A DNA stretch of 48,303 nucleotides from assembly GCA_900320045.1 (NCBI GenBank), contig ONQT01000023.1, positions 1 to 48,303 on the forward strand. Direction: 5' to 3'. Under the pieces are notes generated by a model, which worked only from the letters and a program-made list of their open reading frames with translations, was not told the DNA's origin and made no database searches. Made by a program: the position numbers and the translations under genes. Below are positions 42,603 through 48,303 of the stretch, piece by piece. Source of the DNA: an uncultured Prevotellaceae bacterium. Its GTDB lineage: Bacteria; Bacteroidota; Bacteroidia; Bacteroidales; Bacteroidaceae. Within the stretch, counting starts at the first letter, position 1; every line of letters starts with the position of its first letter.

Positions 42603-43301
42603 ATGTTAGAAGAACTGAAAGAAAAAGTGTTCCGTGCCAACCTCGACTTGGTCAAGCACAACTTAGTGATATTCACCTGGGGTAACGTCAGCGCCATCGA
42701 CCGCGAGAAGGGCCTCGTGGTCATCAAACCCTCCGGCGTGGAGTATGACGTCATGAAAGCCAGCGACATGGTGGTCGTCGACCTCCAGAGCGGCAAGGTC
42801 GTCGAGGGTGACCTCAACCCCAGCAGCGACACCCCCACGCACCTGGTGCTCTACAGGGCATTCCCCGAACTGGGAGGCATCGTACACACCCACTCCACCT
42901 ATGCCACTGCCTGGGCTCAGGCCGGCAAGGACATTCCCAACATCGGCACCACGCACGCCGACTACTTCCACGACTGCATTCCCTGCACGGAAGCCATGAC
43001 CGAGGACCAGATGGCGGAGTATGAGTACAACACGGGCGTCGTCATCGTCAACCGCTTCCAGAACAGCGGCATCAACCCCGTCCACACCCCTGCCGTGCTG
43101 GTCAAGAACCACGGCCCGTTTGCATGGGGCAAGGATGCCGACCAGGCTGTCTACCATGCCGTCGTCACCGAGCAGTGTGCCAAAATGGCCACGTTCTCGT
43201 TCCTGGTCAACCCCGCTACGACAATGAATCCCCTGCTGGTCGAGAAACACTTCTCGCGCAAGCATGGACCCAACGCCTACTACGGACAGAAGAAAAAATA
43301 A
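42603..43301 (+). CDS. araD: L-ribulose-5-phosphate 4-epimerase
   Basis: The 232-residue class-II-aldolase-fold enzyme has zinc-binding His95 and His97 in [12 protein letters not shown] and His170 in KNHGPFAWG, with Asp76 in SSDTPTH and a Tyr pair near 226-227 in the places of E. coli AraD catalytic residues. It converts L-ribulose 5-phosphate to D-xylulose 5-phosphate, which enters the pentose phosphate pathway. It lies 50 bases after araR and 25 bases before araA. Confidence 0.95.
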   Translation: MLEELKEKVFRANLDLVKHNLVIFTWGNVSAIDREKGLVVIKPSGVEYDVMKASDMVVVDLQSGKVVEGDLNPSSDTPTHLVLYRAFPELGGIVHTHSTYATAWAQAGKDIPNIGTTHADYFHDCIPCTEAMTEDQMAEYEYNTGVVIVNRFQNSGINPVHTPAVLVKNHGPFAWGKDADQAVYHAVVTEQCAKMATFSFLVNPATTMNPLLVEKHFSRKHGPNAYYGQKKK

Positions 43302-43326
43302 TCACAACTAAAGCAATACTACTATT

Positions 43327-44868
43327 ATGATGAAAGCATTCGAACAATTTGAGATTTGGTGGGTGACTGGCGCACAGTTGCTCTATGGAGGCGAGACCGT
43401 GAAGATTGTCGACGGTCACTCGCAGGAGATGGTTGACGGTCTGAACAACCAGGGCATCATACCCGTCAAGATTGTCTACAAGGGAACGGTCAACAGTTCC
43501 AAGGAGGTCGAGGACGTTATGAAGCGTGCCAACAACGACCAGAAGTGCATCGGTGTCATGACCTGGATGCACACCTTCTCGCCGGCTAAGATGTGGATTC
43601 ACGGCCTGCAGCAGCTCAAGAAGCCCCTGCTCCACTTCCACACGCAGTATAATGCAGAAATTCCCTGGGACACCATGGACATGGACTTCATGAACACCAA
43701 TCAGAGTGCTCATGGTGATATTGAGTTCGGACACATCTGTACACGTATGCGCATACCTCGCAAGGTCGTATGTGGCTATTGGAAGGCAGAGGAACCGCAG
43801 CGCAGCATTGCAGTCTGGGCACGTGCTTGTGCCGGTATTGCCGATGCTCACAACGTACGTTGTCTGATGTTTGGTATGAACATGAACAATGTGGCTGTTA
43901 CCGATGGCGACCGTGTTGAATTCGAGCAGCGCCTGGGCTATCACGTCGACTACTACCCTGTATCTTCACTCATGGAATACTGGAAGAAGGTCACCGATGC
44001 TGAGGTCGACGAACTCGTAGAGCAGTACAAGAAGGATTACACCATCAAGATTGACGAAAGCGGCGAGGAGGTCTACTGGCAAAAGGTACGCAATGCCGCC
44101 AAAGCAGAGATTGCCCTGCGCCGGGTACTGAAGGACGAGAATGCCACTGCCTTCACTACAAACTTTGACGATTTGGGCAATGCAGACATCAACGACTCGA
44201 ACTTTGTCGGTTTTGACCAGATTCCCGGTCTTGCTTCGCAGCGTATGATGGCAGAAGGCATTGGCTTTGGTGCCGAGGGCGACTGGAAGACAGCATGTCT
44301 TTATCGTACCTTGTGGTTCTCGCAGCAGGGCATGGAGAAAGGTTGCTCGTTCCTCGAGGACTACACCCTGAACTTCGCCGGCAATCAGTCGTCATGTCTT
44401 CAGAGTCACATGCTGGAGGTTTGTCCGCTTATTGCTGTCGACAAGCCCACGCTGGAGGTTCATTTCCTGGGTATTGGCGTTCGCAAGCAGCAGACCGCTC
44501 GCATTGTATTCACCTCAAAGGTAGGACGTGGCATCAAGGCAACAGTTGTCGACCTTGGAAACCGTTTCAGACTGATTACACAGGAAGTAGAGTGTATCAA
44601 GCCAAAGCCCATGCCCATGCTTCCCGTGGCTTCTGCCCTTTGGGTACCGCAGCCCAGCTTTGAGATAGGTGCAGGTGCATGGATTCTTGCCGGAGGTACG
44701 CATCACAGTGCATTCTCCTACGACATGACAGAAGAGTTTTGGGCTGATTTTGCAGAAATCCTCGACCTGGAGCATGTTCGCATCAATAAGGATACGACCA
44801 TTGCCGGATTGAAGCAAGACCTTCGTAACAACGAGGTGTACTACATGCTCAATAAGGCATTGAAGTAA
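43327..44868 (+). CDS. araA: L-arabinose isomerase
   Basis: The 513-residue enzyme begins with [14 protein letters not shown], a family landmark, and carries the manganese-binding set Glu317, Glu344, His361 and His460 (AEGDW, FLEDYT, SHMLEV, GGTHHS). It isomerises L-arabinose to L-ribulose in the cytoplasm. It is flanked by araD and the FGGY kinase. An adjacent second ATG at 43330 is also possible. Confidence 0.97.
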   Translation: MMKAFEQFEIWWVTGAQLLYGGETVKIVDGHSQEMVDGLNNQGIIPVKIVYKGTVNSSKEVEDVMKRANNDQKCIGVMTWMHTFSPAKMWIHGLQQLKKPLLHFHTQYNAEIPWDTMDMDFMNTNQSAHGDIEFGHICTRMRIPRKVVCGYWKAEEPQRSIAVWARACAGIADAHNVRCLMFGMNMNNVAVTDGDRVEFEQRLGYHVDYYPVSSLMEYWKKVTDAEVDELVEQYKKDYTIKIDESGEEVYWQKVRNAAKAEIALRRVLKDENATAFTTNFDDLGNADINDSNFVGFDQIPGLASQRMMAEGIGFGAEGDWKTACLYRTLWFSQQGMEKGCSFLEDYTLNFAGNQSSCLQSHMLEVCPLIAVDKPTLEVHFLGIGVRKQQTARIVFTSKVGRGIKATVVDLGNRFRLITQEVECIKPKPMPMLPVASALWVPQPSFEIGAGAWILAGGTHHSAFSYDMTEEFWADFAEILDLEHVRINKDTTIAGLKQDLRNNEVYYMLNKALK

Positions 44869-44896
44869 TCTCTCCTTCTCACCTCTAAAAACAACA

Positions 44897-46486
44897 ATGA
44901 TGAACGCAAAACAGACGATAGAAGCAGGTAAGGCCATTCTCGGTATCGAGTTTGGCTCTACCCGCATCAAGGCGGTGCTCATTGACGAGCAGAACAAGCC
45001 CATAGCACAGGGTGCCTACGAATGGGAGAACCAGCTCGTCGACGGTCTCTGGACTTACAGCATCGACGAGATATGGCATGGTCTGCAGGCCTGCTACGCC
45101 GACCTCTGCAACGATGTACGCCGACAGTACCAGTGCGACATCCGCCAGCTGGCATCCATCGGCATCTCTGCCATGATGCACGGCTACATGGCCTTCGACA
45201 AGGACCAGCAGATTCTCATCCCCTTCCGCACCTGGCGCAACACCAACACCGGCAAGGCTGCTGCCCGTCTCTCCGAGCTCTTCAACTACAACATCCCCCT
45301 GCGCTGGAGCATCAGTCACCTGTATCAGTGCATGCTCGACGGCGAGCAGCACGTCAAGGACATCCAGTACCTGACGACCCTCGCCGGTTACATCCACTGG
45401 CAGCTGACGGGTCAGAAGGTGCTGGGCGTAGGCGATGCCTCCGGCATGCTGCCCATCGACCCTGCCACCAAGGACTACGACGCCACGATGGTCCAGAAGT
45501 TCAACCAGCTGCTCGCCGCGGAAGGTTCCCCCTTCCGCTTAGAGCAGATTCTCCCGCGCGTCCTCGTCGCCGGTGCCGATGCCGGTACGCTGACCGCTGA
45601 GGGAGCCCGTCGCCTCGATTCCACAGGCACGCTGGCAGCAGGCTGTCCGCTGTGTCCTCCCGAGGGCGATGCCGGCACGGGCATGGTTGCCACCAATGCC
45701 GTCAAGCAGCGCACGGGCAACGTCTCCGCAGGTACCAGTAGCTTCTCGATGATTGTCCTCGAGAAGCCGCTCACCAAGCCCTACGAGATGATCGACATGG
45801 TCACCACCCCCGACGGCTCACTCGTCGCCATGGTACACTGCAACAACTGCACCAGCGACCTCAACGCCTGGGTGAACATCTTCAAGGAGTACCAGCAGCT
45901 GCTGGGTGTTCCCGTCGACATGAACGAGCTCTTCGGACGCCTCTACAACCACGCCCTGACAGGCGACACCGACTGCGGAGGCCTCGTCAGCTACAACTAC
46001 ATCTCCGGCGAACCCGTCACCGGCGTACAGACCGGCCATCCTCTCTTTGTCCGCTCGGCCAGCAGCAAGTTCACGCTCGCCAATTTCATGCGAGCCCACC
46101 TGCATGCTGCCGTCGGTGTACTCAAGGTCGGCAACGACATCCTCTTCAAGCAGGAGCACGTCCAGGTTGACCGCATCACCGGCCACGGCGGACTGTTCAA
46201 AACCAAGGGTGTCGGACAGCGCATCCTCGCAGCAGCCCTCAACTCGCCCATCAGCGTCATGGAGACCGCTGGCGAAGGAGGTGCCTGGGGTATAGCCCTT
46301 CTGGCGGCGTACCTGGTCAACAACCAGGCCCACCAGTCCCTGCCCGACTATCTCGACGAGCACGTCTTTGCCGGTCAGGCCCAGGAGACCATCGCCCCCA
46401 CCGCCGAGGAGGTAGCCGGTTTCGAGCGTTACCTGGACAACTACCAGCAGTACCTCTCCGCCGAAAAGGCCATCGAGACCTGCTAA
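44897..46486 (+). CDS. FGGY-family carbohydrate kinase, predicted ribulokinase
   Basis: The 529-residue enzyme has ATP-binding [13 protein letters not shown] (15-27), the substrate-domain ISAMMHGY and DASGMLPID, and C-terminal [10 protein letters not shown] and [14 protein letters not shown]. The FGGY fold covers xylulokinase, ribulokinase and others. Its place after araA and araD makes L-ribulose the likely substrate (araB function), though sequence alone would also allow xylulokinase. It is the last gene of the operon, and a perfect hairpin terminator follows 13 bases later. Confidence 0.9.
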   Translation: MMNAKQTIEAGKAILGIEFGSTRIKAVLIDEQNKPIAQGAYEWENQLVDGLWTYSIDEIWHGLQACYADLCNDVRRQYQCDIRQLASIGISAMMHGYMAFDKDQQILIPFRTWRNTNTGKAAARLSELFNYNIPLRWSISHLYQCMLDGEQHVKDIQYLTTLAGYIHWQLTGQKVLGVGDASGMLPIDPATKDYDATMVQKFNQLLAAEGSPFRLEQILPRVLVAGADAGTLTAEGARRLDSTGTLAAGCPLCPPEGDAGTGMVATNAVKQRTGNVSAGTSSFSMIVLEKPLTKPYEMIDMVTTPDGSLVAMVHCNNCTSDLNAWVNIFKEYQQLLGVPVDMNELFGRLYNHALTGDTDCGGLVSYNYISGEPVTGVQTGHPLFVRSASSKFTLANFMRAHLHAAVGVLKVGNDILFKQEHVQVDRITGHGGLFKTKGVGQRILAAALNSPISVMETAGEGGAWGIALLAAYLVNNQAHQSLPDYLDEHVFAGQAQETIAPTAEEVAGFERYLDNYQQYLSAEKAIETC

Positions 46487-46499
46487 CAGTTTTTTTCCT

Positions 46500-46547
46500 C
46501 AAAAATAAATAAGGTATCGCGCGCATGCGATACCTTATTTATTTTTG
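46500..46547. terminator. Perfect 20-bp hairpin terminator after the arabinose operon
   Basis: Arms at 46501-46520 and 46527-46546 are perfect complements around a 6-base loop, with one more C-G pair outside. The AT-rich outer half gives a U-rich 3' side on both strands, so it can act in both directions. The loop and inner stem are GC-rich. Confidence 0.88.
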
Positions 46548-46583
46548 TGTTCCTGGCGGTTTTTCTCCTTTTTAATTACACTA

Positions 46584-46615
46584 CAAAGGTACAAAATTTT
46601 CCCGACACCGCCAAA
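46584..46615 (-). promoter_or_regulatory. Minus-strand promoter candidate directed at the terminator
   Basis: On the minus strand TTTG (46612-46615) and TACCTTTG (46584-46591) are 20 bases apart, a full match to the phylum consensus. A transcript from about 46577 would meet the hairpin at 46500-46547 within some 75 bases. No gene explains it. Confidence 0.45.
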
Positions 46616-46655
46616 CATTTCCGCCACTTTTTTCGCAATTATTCCCATTATTTTA

Positions 46656-46686
46656 TTGGCATTCTCGTCAAAAAGCCGTACCTTTG
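46656..46686 (+). promoter_or_regulatory. Promoter for the RAYT-like transposase gene
   Basis: TTGG at 46656-46659 and TACCTTTG at 46679-46686 are 19 bases apart. The start site near 46693 leaves about 18 bases before the first ATG at 46711. Confidence 0.6.
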
Positions 46687-46702
46687 TACACCCTAAAGAA
46701 CA

Positions 46703-46821
46703 CATCCGCTATGGAGTCGTCGTCCTATCGTTCATCCGCTATGGAGTCATCGTCCTATCATTCATCCGCTATGGAGACATCGTCCTATCATTCATCCGCT
46801 ATGGAGACATCGTCCTATCGT
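46703..46821 (+). repeat. Four tandem 30-bp repeats, each holding an in-frame ATG
   Basis: Units repeat with a 30-base period (ATGGAG at 46711, 46741, 46771 and 46801) and encode ten residues each, of the form ME(S/T)SSYxSSA. As 30 is a multiple of three, loss or gain of units keeps the frame and leaves a usable start codon. Confidence 0.9.
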
Positions 46822-48009
46822 CCGCGCAATGCGGGGCACGACTACTACGGTCGCGGCACGTACCTCATCACCCTTGTGGTGAGCGGCCGCGAGCGTCTCC
46901 TTTCCCATTTTGTGGCCGATTTCGGCCACGAACACCCCGAGGCCGGCCACAAACACCCCGCCCCCGGCCACGAGCACCCCGCCCTTACCCTCACCCCTCT
47001 TGGCGAGTTTGTTCAGGCCGCATGGCTAGGCACCCCTGCCCATCAGTCGCCCCATGGCAACCGCGTTGCCGTTCATGCCTGCGTATGCATGCCAGACCAC
47101 TTCCATGGCGTCATAGAGGTGCTGGAGCCCATGCAGTGGAGCCTGGGCGACATCATCCAGGCCTTCAAGGCCGTCTGCACCAGCCGCTGGCAGCAAGGAC
47201 TGGGGCTTCCCTCCTCCACCAATCGGCCGATTTCGGCCGATTGTACAAGCGACAAGGCCCCCGCTTGGCTCCGCGAGAAGGCCGCCCAGCACTACAACGA
47301 GGGTGCCCTGATACGCGCCATGTCAAAGAAGCAGCGGCAGGAGTACTACACCTTCGTGGCACGCCAGCAGCGCCCGCTCTTCGATGACAACTACGACGAC
47401 ACAATATGCCTCGACGAGCGCCACCGCCAGGCCATGATAGCCTATGTGCACGACAACCCGCGGCGCGCCATCCTGCGGCGCCTACTGCCCAACTTCATGC
47501 AGCGCTGCCTGCATGTGCAGATAGGCCAGCGCAGCTACGGAGCCTTCGGCAACCTGTTCCTGCTCAGATGGCCCCGCAAGGTGCAGGTGATGTGCCACCG
47601 CTGCCATCCCGTCACCCGACAGTCCTATGAAGACACTGACGACTATGCCCGCGATTGCCGGCAGTGGGAAGCGGCCATCATGGAGGGTGCCACCGTCATG
47701 GTAACGCCGGGCATTTCGCGAGGCGAACAACTCATGAAAAACAGATGCCTTGACAATGGCTACCCGCTGATACACCTGCAGAAGGAACCCATCGGTCCGT
47801 ACTGGAAGCCCGAGAAGAGGCGCTTCGAGGCATGTGTCAACGGCAGCCTGCTCATCCTGGCGCCCTGGGATCTCGACACGATGGGCGACGTCGCCCATGT
47901 GCCATCAGACAGCGACTACAGCCGTTTCCATAACCTCAACAACCTGGCCGCCGACATCTGCTCCTTCGACGGCGAAGCAAAGATCATCCGTAGCCCAAAC
48001 GGCGCATAG
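46711..48009 (+). CDS. RAYT-like Y1/HUH transposase with uncharacterised C-terminal domain
   Basis: From the first ATG the protein is 432 residues. Residues 1-37 are four decapeptide repeats; any of four ATGs could start it. The Y1_Tnp (IS200/REP-associated tyrosine transposase) domain spans about 45-255: YLITLVVSGRE, the HUH-type MPDHFHGVIEV (His130, His132), LGDIIQAFKAV, and FDDNYDDTI with Tyr228 as likely catalytic tyrosine, ending in YVHDNPRRA. Two loops hold repeat-like inserts (GHEHP repeats at 72-91; RPISADC near 172-178). Residues about 290-425 form a further domain (VTPGISRGEQ, PYWKPEKRRFEA, LLILAPWD) of unknown function. No flanking transposon ends are evident, so a domesticated RAYT is likelier than an active element. 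Confidence 0.82.
   Translation: MESSSYRSSAMESSSYHSSAMETSSYHSSAMETSSYRPRNAGHDYYGRGTYLITLVVSGRERLLSHFVADFGHEHPEAGHKHPAPGHEHPALTLTPLGEFVQAAWLGTPAHQSPHGNRVAVHACVCMPDHFHGVIEVLEPMQWSLGDIIQAFKAVCTSRWQQGLGLPSSTNRPISADCTSDKAPAWLREKAAQHYNEGALIRAMSKKQRQEYYTFVARQQRPLFDDNYDDTICLDERHRQAMIAYVHDNPRRAILRRLLPNFMQRCLHVQIGQRSYGAFGNLFLLRWPRKVQVMCHRCHPVTRQSYEDTDDYARDCRQWEAAIMEGATVMVTPGISRGEQLMKNRCLDNGYPLIHLQKEPIGPYWKPEKRRFEACVNGSLLILAPWDLDTMGDVAHVPSDSDYSRFHNLNNLAADICSFDGEAKIIRSPNGA
46912..46929. repeat. Palindrome GTGGCCGA-TT-TCGGCCAC inside the transposase gene
   Basis: A perfect 8-bp inverted repeat with a 2-base centre. It shares the 14-base core GGCCGATTTCGGCC with the palindrome at 47220-47243 in the same gene. 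Confidence 0.85.
46924..46986 (+). repeat. Three tandem 21-bp in-frame repeats (GHEHPxx)
   Basis: Three copies at 46924-46944, 46945-46965 and 46966-46986 encode seven-residue units GHEHPEA, GHKHPAP and GHEHPAL in a loop of the transposase domain. They start within the right arm of the 46912-46929 palindrome. Confidence 0.88.
47220..47243. repeat. Perfect 11-bp palindrome inside the transposase gene
   Basis: Arms at 47220-47230 and 47233-47243 pair perfectly across a TT centre. The inner 14 bases equal those of the palindrome at 46912-46929. Confidence 0.87.
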
Positions 48010-48041
48010 CTTTGCCGATAGCTGATGCAGAAAATTCAAAG

Positions 48042-48077
48042 AAAAGCCCTGTAGCATGTGAGCATACAGGGCTTTTT
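48042..48077 (+). terminator. Terminator after the transposase gene
   Basis: Arms at 48042-48053 and 48065-48076 form a perfect 12-bp stem with an 11-base loop, followed by a T-run (to 48077). It lies 33 bases after the stop and may also serve the small-protein gene on the other strand, which has As on its far side. Confidence 0.83.
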
Positions 48078-48082
48078 GGTTG

Positions 48083-48187
48083 TTTAATCTTTAATTTTGA
48101 CCTGCGGTCGAGCCTGCTCACGCTCGGCATAACTCAAGCAAGCTTGGTTCTGCTCTCGCTCAATCGCAGCCTTTAATCTTTAATTTT
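48083..48187. repeat. Palindromic element bounded by 16-bp direct repeats
   Basis: TTTAATCTTTAATTTT occurs at 48083-48098 and again at 48172-48187. Between them, arms 48102-48113 and 48158-48169 pair at 11 of 12 positions (one via G-T), with a CAAGCTTG palindrome near the centre (48139-48146). The unit looks like a small REP- or MITE-like element, or two stuttered spacers around a hairpin. Confidence 0.55.
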
Positions 48188-48194
48188 TAATCTT

Positions 48195-48303
48195 TTAGAA
48201 CGGTCCGTGGCCCATGCAGCTCGTGGTGGTGATAGCGGTCAGTGCTGCCGACAGTGCTGCGATGACTACACGCACAATGACCTCCCACACATTCTTCTTT
48301 TCA
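48195..48303 (-). CDS. C-terminal part of a 'smalltalk'-type small protein
   Basis: Thirty-five codons are visible, ending in TAA at 48195-48197; the start lies beyond the window edge. The sequence begins EKKNVWEVIVRVVIAALS and continues as a hydrophobic helix followed by TTTSCMGHGPF. This short Lys-Lys-x-x-W plus one-helix build is that of the small 'smalltalk' proteins of Bacteroidales, of unknown function. They are often found close to HU-family DNA-binding and amidase genes, which are not seen here. Confidence 0.65.
   Translation of the reverse strand, partial: EKKNVWEVIVRVVIAALSAALTAITTTSCMGHGPF

Noticed and set aside
46703-46821. CRISPR-like array
   Set aside because: The repeats are directly abutting with no unique spacers and encode protein in frame.
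46545-47387. A 280-codon frame overlapping the transposase start, with repeats like RYGDIVLSFI
   Set aside because: It is the alternate frame of the 30-bp repeats and of GC-rich coding DNA; the transposase frame carries the conserved HUH motif.

Overview
The window looks like a chromosomal segment of a Bacteroidales bacterium, most likely Prevotella or a close relative. The signs are Bacteroidetes-type promoters (TAnnTTTG at -7), the moxR/bat aerotolerance-type operon, a secreted protease with a C-terminal type IX-like sorting domain, a Nudix-type arabinose regulator, a GyrA with Ser-Ser-Val-Tyr-Gly in the quinolone region, and the tail of a 'smalltalk'-type small protein. I see no rRNA, tRNA, CRISPR array, prophage or complete insertion sequence. 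All gene-free gaps are shorter than 300 bases.

Left part (1-15.5 kb). The end of a glutamate dehydrogenase gene converges, through a shared terminator, on a minus-strand operon: dapA, a membrane TPR-SpoIIE phosphatase, an RsbW-like kinase, an RsbV-like STAS protein and a membrane ATPase related to histidine kinases. Together these form a partner-switching signalling module without a nearby sigma factor. Divergent from dapA lie a LytS-like TPR histidine kinase, a LytTR response regulator and a subtilisin-like secreted protease. An acyltransferase, a glycosyltransferase and an RNA methyltransferase follow. These converge on maf, kdsC, a DUF2520 protein and a nitroreductase.

Middle part (15.6-38.4 kb). 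htpG has a near-perfect sigma-54 promoter match upstream. gyrA and a TPR protein are on the minus strand. Next comes a phosphate transporter-PhoU protein fused to an OmpR/PhoB-type DNA-binding domain, the most unusual protein here. The long operon moxR, DUF58, a membrane protein, batA, batB-batC fusion, batD-batE fusion and a PAP2 phosphatase lies upstream of it. A second minus-strand operon carries fabD, an intracellular alpha-amylase, a HAD phosphatase, panB and an MFS transporter.

Right part (38.6-48.3 kb). A plus-strand L-arabinose cluster has galM, a sodium/sugar symporter, an AraR-type Nudix regulator, araD, araA and a ribulokinase-like FGGY kinase, ending in a perfect 20-bp hairpin terminator. 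It would import arabinose, sense it and convert it to xylulose 5-phosphate. Beyond it sits a REP-associated-type (Y1/HUH) transposase gene. It has four start-codon-bearing 30-bp repeats, in-gene palindromes and an uncharacterised C-terminal domain, and a palindromic element bounded by 16-bp direct repeats lies just downstream. The window ends inside the small-protein gene.

All calls come from reading the sequence and recalled family knowledge. No database search was run.
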